Shown here: one piece after another, positions 23,546 through 35,052 of the stretch | How positions within the stretch are numbered: position 1 is the first letter of the stretch | Layout of the letters: every line of letters starts with the position of its first letter | Source: Paramacrobiotus metropolitanus | Taxonomy: Eukaryota; Tardigrada; Eutardigrada; Parachela; Macrobiotidae | Assembly: GCF_019649055.1 (NCBI RefSeq) | Contig: NW_026570234.1 | Location: 434,001 to 498,000 of the forward strand | Direction: 5' to 3' | DNA length: 64,000 bases | Notes under the pieces: generated by a model | What the model was told of the DNA's origin: nothing | Seen by the model: only the letters and a program-made list of their open reading frames with translations | Database searches by the model: none | Made by a program: the position numbers and the translations under genes

Positions 23546-26500
23546 ATGGAATCGTTACAGAGTATTTTACAGTTTCTAAACGATCCGAAGCTGGTGTACC
23601 GTTTCCAGAACTTTTGCGGACTGCGGAAGCTGACGCTGACGGAGGATGTTGACGGCCGAAGAACAAGCTTCCTCAAGGGCGACAAAGGTATTGATGCATT
23701 ATTTTCGGCCGTGGATCGAGACTCGCGCTTCATTTCGCAAGACGAACTCGTGCAGCGCCACATTGACCACATTAAACATTCGGATGAGCCTGCAACGGAG
23801 TCTCCGTCGTCCGACAAAACTAATCATGCCCGCACGGTTCCGAAGACTTCTCCTAAAACGATTAACAATACTGCGAAACATTTGAAGCATTCTAAAAAAG
23901 AGGAAAAAGTCAGCAGCGAAGAGATGCCGCAGTACCATATCAGCTCCAAAGCTCTGTATTATTTGTTCCGTTTTGGATCGAGCCTGGGCTATGAAGCGTT
24001 TTACGCCACATTCTTCCCTGTTTGGAACTGGAATATTGATGGAGCAGTGTGCAGGTTGGAATTGCGGAGATATATTATTAACTTCTGCATCGCTTATCGG
24101 CCTTTTGTAAATTTTGTTCATTTTAATTTAGGCGGGTCCTTTTTATTTGGATTGCTACCATGTAAGTTCTTGGTTTAGTTAATTTGCTCACGAATTTGGT
24201 CTTCAAGTTCTAGTTACTTGTTCTGGTTTCTTGTTTAACGTAAGAAAATTGTATGATTGCAAAATGTAGGTGTACTAGTCGGGTATTGAGAAAAGTTGTA
24301 TCTGATATGTTTTTGTGAATTATTTTCATATTTCATTCGCAAAGGATTTCTTCACATTTCGATTTTTTGTCAGGTACATTGGACAACTGCTGAAAGATAT
24401 CTTGAAATTGCCTCGTCCATCGCCCAGGATTGTGGTGCAAATGGAACCGCATTATGTGAATGAATATGGCATGCCGAGGTGTGTTTCTAATTTCTTACAA
24501 CTGGAATTATTACTATTAATTGTGCATTAGAATAAACGGTAAAGGTAAAGATCTGTACCAGTATGGTGCATTACATTACTGTTATGGCCTAACAGTAAAC
24601 TCATTAAAATTAACATGTCGTCGTCGTCGTTGCATGTTTATTGCACTATATAGCACCATGGTACAATAAGAAGTATTGTCACTGTTATTAAATTCATAAG
24701 ACTGAACAATCTTTAATTGCATCGTCTGTATCGGTTTTTTCTGTATCGGTTTATTCGGTAAGGTAACTCTCGTACACCAGTACTTTAAAAAAATTACAAC
24801 CATTTCAAAGTACTGCTTTACATTACATTTAAAGTACTGCAGTACTTTCCAGGTGTCTCAGTGCTCAATCGCATGTTTCGGCCTGTTCGGGGATGTTCGG
24901 CAAGGTCACATTGGTGCATCACTACTTTGGAAGTATTACAGTACTTTCAAAGTACTGTCCTACTTTCAAAGTACTGCAGTACTTTCCAGGTGTCTCAGTG
25001 CTCAATCGCCTGTTTCGGCCTGTTCGGGGATGTTCGGGAAGGTCACTTTGGTGCATCAGTACTTTGGAAGTATTACAGTACTTTGAAAGTAGGACAGTCT
25101 TTGAAAGTACTGTAATACTTCAAAGTACTGATGCACAAAGTATTCGAACTATCCCCAAAACAGGCTATTGATTAACACTATCTGAAATACTACAGTGCTG
25201 AAAGAGACAGTGCTTTGAAAGTGCTGTAATACTTCCAAATGCTGATGCGCAAGTGACCTTCGAACATCCCCGAACAGGCCGAAACAGGCGATTGAGCACT
25301 GAGACACCTGGAAAGTACTGTACTTTCCAGGTGCCTCAGTGCTCAATCGCCTGTTTCGGCCTATTCGGGGATGTTCGGAAGGTCACTTTGGTGCATCAGT
25401 ACTTTGGAAGTATTACAGTACTTTCAAAGCACTGTCCTACTTTCAAAGTACTGCAGTACTTTCCAGGTGTCTCAGTGCTCAATCGCCTGTTTCGGCCTGT
25501 TCGGGGATGTTCGGGAAGGTCACTTTGGTGCATCAGTACTTTGGAAGTATTACAGTACTTTCAAAGCACTGTCCTACTTTCAAAGTACTGCAGTACTTTC
25601 CAGGTGTCTCAGTGCTCAATCGCCTGTTTCGGCCTGTTCGGGGATGTTCGGGAAGGTCACTTTGGTGCATCAGTACTTTGGAAGTATTACAGTACTTTCA
25701 AAGCACTGTCCTACTTTCAAAGTACTGCAGTACTTTCCAGGTGTCTCAGTGCTCAATCGCCTGTTTCGGCCTGTTCGGGGATGTTCGGGAAGGTCACTTT
25801 GGTGCATCAGTACTTTGGAAGTATTACAGTACTTTGAAAGTAGGACAGTGCTTTGAAAGTACTGTAATACTTCCAAAGTACTGATGCGCAATTTTCAAAT
25901 ACTAGCACTTTGAAAGTAGGACAGTGCTTTGAAATGCTGTAATACTTCCAAAGTACTGATGCACCAAAGTGACCTTCCCGAACATCCCCGAACAGGCCGA
26001 AACAGGCGATTGAGCACTGTCCTACTTTCAAAGTACTGCAGTACTTTCCAGGTGTCTCAGTGCTCAATCGCCTGTTTCGGCCTGTTCGGGGATGTTCGGG
26101 AAGGTCACTTTGGTGCATCAGTACTTTGGAAGTATTACAGTACTTTCAAAGCACTGTCCTACTTTCAAAGTACTGCAGTACTTTCCAGGTGCCTCAGTGC
26201 TCAATCGCCTGTTTCAGCCTATTCGGGGATGTTCGGGAAGGTCACTTTGGTGCATCAGTACTTTGGAAGTATTACAGTACTTTCAAAGCACTGTCCTACT
26301 TTCAAAGTACTGCAGTACTTTCCAGGTGTCTCAGTGCTCAATCGCCTGTTTCGGCCTGTTCGGGGATGTTCGGGAAGGTCACTTTGGTGCATCAGTACTT
26401 TGGAAGTATTACAGTACTTTCAAAGCACTGTCCTACTTTCAAAGTACTGCAGTACTTTCCAGGTGCCTCAGTGCTCAATCGCCTGTTTCGGCCTATTCGG

Positions 26501-29500
26501 GGATGTTCGGGAAGGTCACTTTGGTGCATCAGTACTTTGGAAGTATTACAGTACTTTCAAAGCACTGTCCTACTTTCAAAGTACTGCAGTACTTTCCAGG
26601 TGTCTCAGTGCTCAATCGCCTGTTTCGGCCTGTTCGGGGATGTTCGGGAAGGTCACTTTGGTGCATCAGTACTTTGGAAGTATTACAGTACTTTCAAAGC
26701 ACTGTCCTACTTTCAAAGTACTGCAGTACTTTCCAGGTGTCTCAGTGCTCAATCGCCTGTTTCGGCCTGTTCGGGGATGTTCGGGAAGGTCACTTTGGTG
26801 CATCAGTACTTTGGAAGTATTACAGTACTTTCAAAGCACTGTCCTACTTTCAAAGTACTGCAGTACTTTCCAGGTGCCTCAGTGCTCAATCGCCTGTTTC
26901 GGCCTATTCGGGGATGTTCGGGAAGGTCACTTTGTTGCATCAGTACTTTGGAAGTATTACAGTATTTTCAAAGCACTGTCCTACTTTCAAAGTACTGCAG
27001 TACTTTCCAGGTGTCTCAGTGCTCAATCGCCTGTTTCGGCCTGTTCGGGGATGTTCGGGAAGGTCACTTTGGTGCATCAGTACTTTGGAAGTATTACAGT
27101 ACTTTCAAAGCACTGTCCTACTTTCAAAGTACTGCAGTACTTTCCAGGTGCCTCAGTGCTCAATCGCCTGTTTCGGCCTATTCGGGGATGTTCGGGAAGG
27201 TCACTTTGGTGCATCAGTACTTTGGAAGTATTACAGTACTTTCAAAGCACTGTCCTACTTTCAAAGTACTGCAGTACTTTCCAGGTGTCTCAGTGCTCAA
27301 TCGCCTGTTTCGGCCTGTTCGGGGATGTTCGGGAAGGTCACTTTGGTGCATCAGTACTTTGGAAGTATTACAGTACTTTCAAAGCACTGTCCTACTCTCA
27401 AAGTACTGCAGTACTTTCCAGGTGTCTCAGTGCTCAATCGCCTGTTTCGGCCTGTTCGGGGATGTTCGGGAAGGTCACTTTGGTGCATCAGTACTTTGGA
27501 AGTATTACAGTACTTTCAAAGCACTGTCCTACTTTCAAAGTACTGCAGTACTTTCCAGGTGCCTCAGTGCTCAATCGCCTGTTTCGGCCTATTCGGGGAT
27601 GTTCGGGAAGGTCACTTTGGTGCATCAGTACTTTGGAAGTATTACAGTGCTTTGAAAGTTGGACGTAGGGTAATACTTTCACCGTACTGATGCACCAAAG
27701 TGACCTTCCCGAACATCCCCGAACAGGCCGAAACAGATGACTGAGCGCTGAGACACCTGGAATGTACTGTAGTACTTTGAAAGTAGAACAGTACTTTGAT
27801 AGTGCTATAATACTGCCATAGTAATGATGCACCAAAGTGATTGAGACACCTGAAAGTACTGCAGTGCCGAATAAAGCAAAGTGCTGCTACGCTTTGAAAA
27901 TACTATAATACTTTGCAGCTAAGTACTAGCTTTTAATGTTTACCATAAACAATCGGATTCGAGTTAGTACTGAATAAATGTGCGATTCATTAGTAGAGTT
28001 AATCTTTGATAAAAAAACACACAATGAAACCAAATAGAAATACTGTAATTAAGGTAGACTTTTCTCGAGCTGATTGTACCTCGCTTACACATTTTTCAGG
28101 TATAGAACTACTTTCTACCTTAATTTTTTTGGAAAGAATATGTTTTAGTTGTAGTGTGGTGGTACTGGAAGATTATAATGTACTGCAGTACTTTGTAGCA
28201 GGGCAGTACTTGTGCAAATGCCCCATATACTGTTCGCCTGTTTCGGGATGTTCGGCGGTGTTCGGGAAGATCACCTTGAAAATGTATTGGTAGTACTGTA
28301 TTATATTATTTTGAAATAAATACTGCAATATCTGTAGTGCGTAAGTACTTACTGTAAAGTGCTTTCGCCATCGTTCACACCACAAATCGGTCGATTTACG
28401 AGGTAATTCCGACGGCTTTCAAGTTGACTTACAAGGCGCTGCTGCAAATTATACAGTATGCACCTTGGCCCAGTATTAATTTGTGTATAATACGCAGTGC
28501 AAGTATGGCATTAGCAGTTATTTAGCACCACATTTGTTTTACAGTAGTACTGCTACCCGTAGTACTCATCGTTGTCTTACAACCCTTTTACTAACTCACG
28601 GTTTGTTGGTGTTGTTGCTGTTGTTGCATAAACATACAGCAACTCATACTCATCCTTTTACTAACACACAGTTTGTTAACTCATCGCGACGAAAATTGAC
28701 TAAGAACAAACTGTCTCCAAGCGACTGTTAAAGAAGCATGCGATATCAAAGAAACCATTATTGTCAGTAAAAGTACTGACTAAGTTTTTGTAATAGTTAG
28801 TATGGGCTTTATGGTTGCATGAGTACTGTACTGCCCAATAATGCGCATTCTGGTTCAAATCAGTACTGTAGTTAACTATCAATCTATTAATAACAGTTTA
28901 ATAAATACACTAACTATCTAAGAAAAGCAGCATGTGAATCAGTATGACTGCAGTGCAAACAGTCTGTGTAATCACAAATAAAAAAATTCGCTGAAAAACA
29001 GGAAATATACTGTACAGAAATTTCTGTACTATGATACTGACCGAAGTTAATGGCGCCACTGTACTCTAAAATACTTAGTATGCTGCTGCCCCAAACCCCA
29101 CGTGTACGACTGCGGTTGAGTGTAAAACAATGGAAGTTATTGAACTAAGGCTTTAAATTTTAAATTGGTTTATGGGTCAGAGTTTTAGTAATGCAAAGTT
29201 ATACCCTTAATATGCCCCAGTGCTCGAACACGACGTGAATTTTCTCGATGTCGATAAACAACCTGAAAAAATTTAATGAAGCGTAAATACTTGTAAATGC
29301 AATTATGCAAGTACCAGTGGTGCACAAAAATATGAACCATAATGTTCATAAACATGCACCATAATATAAGGGGCATATATGGGCAGAGTAGCAAGCGGCG
29401 AAGGGGTGACGATAGATACTATACTCTGTACAATAACTGACAATTGTGAGGTAAGTAGTGGTCAGGTTCATGGTGCACAAAACATACGGTGCATGCACCA

Positions 29501-31040
29501 GTGGTGCATAAATATGCACCGTTGGTACGGATCTTTACTGGTGCCGAATAAACTGCTCATTTGTAGCCTTTTATTCAATCAAAATTATAAAATGCGTGAA
29601 GTGAAGCATTTGCTGTTGTATAACGAATTTCTTAATTCACCGCGGCGAATATATGCCGGTTTGGGCTTCAAAACTTATAGCTTACAGTTTTGAAATTTCT
29701 TGTAACGTAGAAGTTAGCACAAAGATTTCACACACACGTGTATTTTGCATTTTCACACACACGTGTACGGTGTTGTACCTCGGTATGATAACAACGAAGT
29801 GTTCTTTTTATTAAATTCAGCACCCATGCGATGGTTGGATTCAGCGTTCCATTTGCCTTACTGTACTTCAGTTCTTTGCGGTACCAGGTGCGAAACGCTT
29901 TGCCTGGATGTTTTGGAATTTAGATTATATTGGATTGTTTTTATTTTTGCAGTTCCCGTTTATTTTGGGCCTGTTAGTTTGTTCGGTATGGTGCCTCCTG
30001 ATTTGCTCGAGTCGGGTGTATTTGGGAATGCACAGTCTGTTGGTAAATTAGTAATCTCAAGGATACCAACCGCACCGTAGTCCGTACTTGTCTAAAAATT
30101 ACGGTACAGTTTATTCTGGTTTGTAGGACATTCTGGGAGGACTGCTGCTGGTCTCAATCTTATTTGCGATAATTCTGCCCTTTTCGGATGCAATTGATAA
30201 TTTCCTTTTAACCAGCCATCTGGCACCTTTTGTTATTCTAATTTTGTATCTCACCCCGTCCCTATACTATCCGCAGAGTTTTTCTGAAGAAATTACCAAG
30301 GGACAATGGGGCCCGACTTGGGCAGACACGGTGACCATCTTAGCGGTGGGATACGGCGTGACCACGGGATCGTGGCTGAATTATCAGATGGGGCTGATAG
30401 CGGCGCCGGCACTCACCCCTGACGGCGCATTGCCGCTGCCACCGCCGTACCCGATCGTTTGGCCCAGCTCGCAGGAGTGGATTTATGTTGTTTTACGAGC
30501 GGTTGTGGGTTTGGCGTGTCTGGCCACAGTGCGAATAGCGGGAAAAACTATGGCATATCTGGCTGTTTGTAAACTTTTCGGAAAAGACCCTAACGAGGTG
30601 AAGGGAAAAAATTTGGTCAAAGTGGAATTGCCGGTGAAATTTTTTACATATTCCGCAATCGGTCTCGCAGGTAATTTTCCTGATTCTAAGAAATTTTCTA
30701 GATATGTTCTGCGCTTCGTTATTCTGTAATTTGGCTTTGGATATGGTTGAGACTTTAGAGGGTCGCATACCAATTTTAGGGCTGCTTATAACTTATGACG
30801 ATATTAATTTTCAGTGTGTATTTACTAATTCGGGTTACATAGTTCCTGTTGCCTCTTTGAGCGGTATCATGTGCAGCTGTTTTGCTCCAACGGTTTTTAA
30901 GTTTTTTCGTTTAAAGCAGTATTTACATCTTTACCGTGGTTGTGATTGAAGTAAGTATATGTTTTGCAGTGTCATTTTTTATCCCGGCTTTATTTCGTGG
31001 CCTTCACATTGCTAGGGATACGATGTATACGGAAGTTTGA
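23546..31040 (+). CDS. SGPP: Sphingosine-1-phosphate phosphatase (SGPP1/2 homologue)
   Basis: Exons 23546-24054, 24132-24161, 24374-24478, 29821-29887, 29953-30042, 30127-30670 and 30970-31040 join in phase to 471 aa (human SGPP1 about 441). The lipid-phosphatase signature is complete: KDILKLPRP (residues 187-195), PSTH (214-217) and SRVYLGMH (257-264). The N-terminus LQFLNDPKLVYRFQNFCGL and YEAFYATFFPVWNWNIDG are SGPP-specific. Several hydrophobic helices follow. The enzyme dephosphorylates sphingosine-1-phosphate in the ER membrane, in sphingolipid salvage. Intron 3 is 5,342 bases, far longer than any other here, and contains the satellite array. It splits the Ser codon of PSTH (AG|C). An acceptor at 30814 was rejected because it brings an in-frame stop. 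Confidence 0.9.
25090..25320 (-). repeat. Inverted partial satellite copy (left)
   Basis: Sequence here matches the satellite unit on the opposite strand (CCCCGAACAGGCCGAAACAG and AGTACTTTGAAAGT words). It separates the first two direct copies from the next block. Confidence 0.85.
25820..26020 (-). repeat. Inverted partial satellite copy (middle)
   Basis: Reverse-orientation fragment of the 137-bp unit (GATGCACCAAAGTGACCTTC then CCCCGAACAGGCCGAAACAG) between the 25331-25860 block and the long block that starts at 26052. Confidence 0.85.
27650..27845 (-). repeat. Inverted, more diverged satellite copy (right boundary)
   Basis: Reverse-orientation copy closing the array (ATGCACCAAAGTGACCTTCC ... 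GAGACACCTGG), then a second partial copy ending near 27860 (CACCTGAAAGTACTGCAGTG). It is more diverged than the core, as expected at array edges. Confidence 0.8.
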
Positions 31041-31716
31041 GTATGCGGTGAACCCCAGATTAGAATTTTTCAGCGTACATTTGTTACAGTTATTATTAAA
31101 CTATAATTATGGACACATTCCCTTTTGTAGTCGTGCTTCTCATAGCTCTTTCATGTTCCTATGCTCTGTAAAATTCATCGTGATACGATGGATGGAATTA
31201 TGGAAATGCTGCTGCTTGATTTTTGTTGATACGATGCTGTTAAATTTAATTTATTGACTTATTGTGCAGCTTCAACACTCCAGTGTATTAAATTCTCACT
31301 TCACACCGGCTTTTAATTCAATCTGTATTGTACTCGTACGAATGTTTTGGTCCAATAACATCGTTTGGAAGAGAAAATGCCATCGAATTATTCGTTAGTA
31401 GATTTACCACGGTGGAATGCTTAACAGCAACGTTATGCACCATACAGATTGTCAGATTCTGTAAACTTTAATAGATTCTCTCACAACCTGAACGAATAAA
31501 CATTTGTGCAATTCTGCTAAATGTATTTCTTAACGTTGAGCAAAACGTCTACCCAAATTTGTAGAGATATTTTTAAAACACACCACAACCATCTCACATC
31601 GAGGACATCCAATAAAAAACCAACTCTTCCAAAACTTTGATAACATCAAACTCTTCTTAAAATTAAATCTACATAAACAAAATATATATACATATCAGAA
31701 TCACTGGAACATCAGA
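31041..31716. other. Convergent 3' flanks of SGPP and NAGK homologues
   Basis: AT-rich, no coding signal recognised. Confidence 0.5.
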
Positions 31717-33879
31717 TCACTGAACTGTGCCAATATTGAAGAATCGCTGAGTTGGTCGCAAGTGGTCGATAGGAATGATATGGCCAGCCGATTTCGCTCC
31801 CAGAAAAGCAGCCCCAATGGCCGATGCGCCACATAATTTGAAGAATGTCATCTCTGGAATGTTATCGTCAAACCGGGACATAAAGCCATGCTTGAGCAGT
31901 TCCCAACTGTTAAAAACCGAGCCAACACAAATAATTGGTATACCACCGGGCTGCCGCTTCAGTTCCTGAGTTGCATCAGGTAACACAGCCATAATGTGGT
32001 TAGCCAAAACGTAGCCTGCTTCATGAAAAACTTTTCGGCAGAAAGGATCCCCAGCGGTAGCCGCTTCAGCCAGATGTTCACAGAATTTGGCGATAAAGCA
32101 TTTGTCAAAAGGGGAATAAAAGAACTTCAGCAATTCCGAACGTTTTTCGACCCCGAAGTAATCCACAATCAGCCGACTCAACAGCGATAGATCGTACTTG
32201 GAGATTTTCACTCGATCCTCGTGATCAAAATATGTCTTGATGGCATAATGTGCGATCCCTAAAACACAAGACTGATAAATCATAGGATAACGTCTAATTA
32301 TTGATTAACTTTAGTGCCGCAGTTTATATCAAATACCGAGATACGGAGGAAACGAACTAAATGAAACTTTAGGTAATTACCGATTTATGATAACCAATGC
32401 CCATGAGACTATTACATAAAAAATCTATTAGTCGCAAAATAATGTACAAACTTGCACGCTGCACTTGCAAGTTGCAGTAGACTAACAACAAACTTGCAAT
32501 AAACATAAAATACTGCACTTGCAGTAGACTAACAACACAAGCGTAGTCCTTATATTTTTGAACAAGTTTTGCAAGAGTTACTAATTTTATTATCCCTTTT
32601 CACCCAAAAACTAAAGCACAACGAAATCCAGAAATTTAATAAAATAGCGCATGAATAAGTCAGAGCCTTTTGAATAAGATATTTTTCTTCCTTCACAAAC
32701 AAAAATCACACTAAATTCTCTTCGCATCAAATTATTTCGTAGCACAAGCCTGCAAAACAGATAAGTACTCATTGTTAGTTCAAAATAAGGGCCAGAAACA
32801 CAGCATCAGCGGGTAATTATCGTTACAGCGTACTCGAAGTTAGCACTTAAAATTTCAACTTTTCACGGATATTTACTTGGACTGCATTTGGCTAACAATA
32901 AGCACCATTTCATAAGCGAAACCAGCAAATGTCTTACGGCAGCATGAAATCCGATCACGCGAACGGCGCTCGGTACATTTCGAGTACACCGTGTTACGGC
33001 ACCATTACAGAATGCGCTCTATCGTAAAAACATTACTCAATCAACGAAGAAAAACCGCAGCGGCACGACTACGACTACAACGTGGCGCAAAGTAAAGAGT
33101 TCAGAAACAGTCACTTAATAATGAGATCGACTCACAATATCCCGACCCCTCATCGCCCAACATGTGGCCCCATCCTCCAGCATGAATCACTTCGCCGTTC
33201 GGATTTCGAAGAATACAATTAGATCCAGTTCCTGTAGAAAAAATACACAAATGTCGTAGACAACGATAACATCGCGCAGCCACGTGGAAAGAACCCAAAT
33301 ACACGGTATCTTTATTGTGGATCAGCCACAATGTAAGCGCTTCCGTGGTTGCGTAACAAACAAATTCCACAACTCATTGACGCGCCTGAATCATCCGCAC
33401 CGTCCATGGGTTCAATGCCAACTAGGAAATGACTTACCCGAAATCAACACAATCCCAGCCAAATCCGAGCGCGCCGTGGCTAACGATCCCAGGGTATCGT
33501 TCTCGATAATGTAGCTGCGCGCCAGGGCGAATTTCTCATCCAGCAACGTCACCCATTCCTGATTCTTTTTCTCATCATCCGCGCCGGACATACATAATCC
33601 CAAGGACGTTATGGGGACATCCACTGGAAGATTGGCCGTTTGACGGAGCTCTTTAACCATGTCCGCGATGGTCTTGCAGGCCTTGTCCAGACCGACAACC
33701 CATTGGTTGGTAGTGCAGCCGCGGCATTTAGCCAGAATCACGGCGTCCTCATTGAGCAGCACACCCTGCGAATGCGAAGCACCCCCTTCGATACCAACGA
33801 AATAGTGCACCGCGTGAGCCCCGCCGTTCTCCAATCCAGAATGACCATTATGTCCGTTCACTGTGCCGCCGTTTTCCAT
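31717..33879 (-). CDS. NAGK: N-acetyl-D-glucosamine kinase
   Basis: Exons 33879-33438, 33231-33136 and 32258-31717 join in phase to 359 aa (human NAGK 344). The ASKHA-fold kinase motifs are clear: FVGIEGGASHSQGVLL (phosphate 1), TTNQWVVGLDKA, SLGLCMSGADD, IVLISGTGSNC, AGGWGHMLGDEGSGYWIAHY, DKCFIAKFCEHLAEAA, PIICVGSVFNSWELLKHGF and a C-terminal ASAIGAAFLGAKSAGH. The enzyme phosphorylates GlcNAc at O6 for reuse in the UDP-GlcNAc/chitin and glycan pathway, or for breakdown. Exon joins recreate SGTGSN (at G|GA) and GYWIAH (at T|GG). A Gly/Asn/His-rich extension of about 25 residues precedes the core. Confidence 0.95.
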
Positions 33880-34207
33880 TGCGCCAACAAATTCTTACCA
33901 GTATTGCACTCGTAGCGTTCTGATTTTTCACGAAAACTACTACGCGGCGTCGTAGACGTTCTTTTACTCCTACACAAGATCGTTAGACGTTAGTGTTTGT
34001 AAAGACTTTGTTGCCTACAGAAATGTTGAAAATTCTACTGATATGCGTGTTGTGACCCAGTGACACGACTACGTTAGCAAACAGTAGCGTTCATTCATTC
34101 TGAACGCGAAATGCAACGAACAGCACTTTCACCTGTGACTGTGAGAAAACTGCATAGCGGGCGGCATCAGCATTTTAAGTACACGGACACCGTACTTTTC
34201 GCACCCG

Positions 34208-34262
34208 AAGTATTAGTATATACATATAGTATATACATATAGAAGTATTAGTATATACATAT
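34208..34262. repeat. AGTATTAGTATATACATATA microrepeat
   Basis: Three near-identical tandem units of TAGTATATACATATA, two of them preceded by AGTAT. Low-complexity repeat with no inferred function. Confidence 0.8.
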
Positions 34263-34880
34263 GTACTCGTACTTGTGGCTCCCGTGTCTCGTAATAAATA
34301 ATACGCCCATACTTATGGCTGTAAGATTGGCAAATAATTGTATTCAACCTAATTTTAAAAACGTCCTCAAAGTCAAATTTGTAAACCGGAAGTATTCCCG
34401 AAATTAAAATTAAAGAATAAACCAACGGGAAGTAGTCGAATTAATGAAGTACTTTCTTTTAGGGATAGTTTACATGAGTAAAATTTACGGTTAATTCAAT
34501 TTTGTACAAGTATACGTAGAAATAAACAAATCAATTCTTTTTCAACGGTTATAGTTTATAAAAATTTTATAGGTACAACTGTGCAAGACTATAAGTACTG
34601 TCATATATAAACATACGATATTATTAATATTTTTCCTGCATGCTCGTACACTGTTCGGTAATTTCCCACGAGTGCCCGCGATCTCCTCTGCAGATTCAAA
34701 TCAGAGATTCAAACAAAATTCGGATTAAATCTCAATCCGCCATAAGACTACTCGTGCGGAAGTTTGGCAGTGGTGCGAAATATCCATAATAATTAAACGT
34801 ATTTGCCTTTATTTCTTCTGTACTTGTTACTGTCGGCGGTGCCTTGCTTTTGCCTGCAGGCTGCAGCATGAGCTCTAGCC

Positions 34881-35052
34881 ACTGAACTACGATTCCACTG
34901 AATTACGATCGTTATGGTTAGCCTTTTTGACTGTTATTCGATTATTTCTACGTTTCTACGTTTCTACGTTATCGATTCCACTGAACTACGATTCCATTGA
35001 ACTACGATCGTTATGGTTAGCTTTTTTGACTGTTATTCGCATATTTCTACGT
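34881..35052 (+). repeat. Direct duplication with (TTTCTACG)n spacer
   Basis: A block of about 72 bases beginning ACTGAACTACGATTCCACTG recurs 99 bases later with a few changes. TTTCTACG is repeated three times between the copies. Confidence 0.85.

Larger units (their letters stand above)
24853..27695 (+). repeat. 137-bp tandem satellite inside an SGPP intron
   Basis: About 18 direct copies start at 24853, 24990, 25331, 25467, 25604, 25741 and then every 137 bases from 26052 to 27559. Each unit holds a perfect 18-base palindrome AAAGTACTGCAGTACTTT, several AGTACTTT words and the GC-rich block CGGCCTGTTCGGGGATGTTC. Two subtypes exist: A (gtgTctcag with cctGttc) and B (gtgCctcag with cctAttc). 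Homogeneity is high, with only scattered single changes, which suggests recent amplification or gene conversion. No plus-strand frame has a stop through the main block, so long overlapping ORFs arise in all three frames. Confidence 0.95.
24479..29820 (+). other. 5.3-kb intron 3 of the SGPP homologue
   Basis: Donor gtgtgt after ATGCCGAG at 24478; acceptor ttaaattcag ending at 29820. The ends of exons 3 and 4 recreate MPSTHA, so the boundaries are well supported. Content: the 137-bp satellite (about 24850-27840), a degenerate related copy near 28160-28290, and ordinary AT-rich sequence. No nested gene is supported. A short palindrome GGTGCATAAATATGCACC lies near 29500. Confidence 0.85.

Noticed and set aside
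25253..27690. Overlapping ORFs of up to 579 codons in three frames
   Set aside because: They are the satellite read through; the same peptide appears in every frame because the unit is 137 bp, and the region lies inside a well-supported intron.
24853..27695. Regular repeats suggesting a CRISPR-like array
   Set aside because: The units are contiguous and nearly identical, with no unique spacers, in a eukaryotic intron.
28840..28870. GGTTCAAATC resembling a tRNA T-arm
   Set aside because: No matching acceptor stem, anticodon arm or A-box could be found around it.
30815..30949. Exon starting after ttttcag at 30814 as the last SGPP exon
   Set aside because: It puts an in-frame TAA four codons on; the acceptor at 30969 gives the expected hydrophobic C-terminus (VSFFIPALFRGLHIA).
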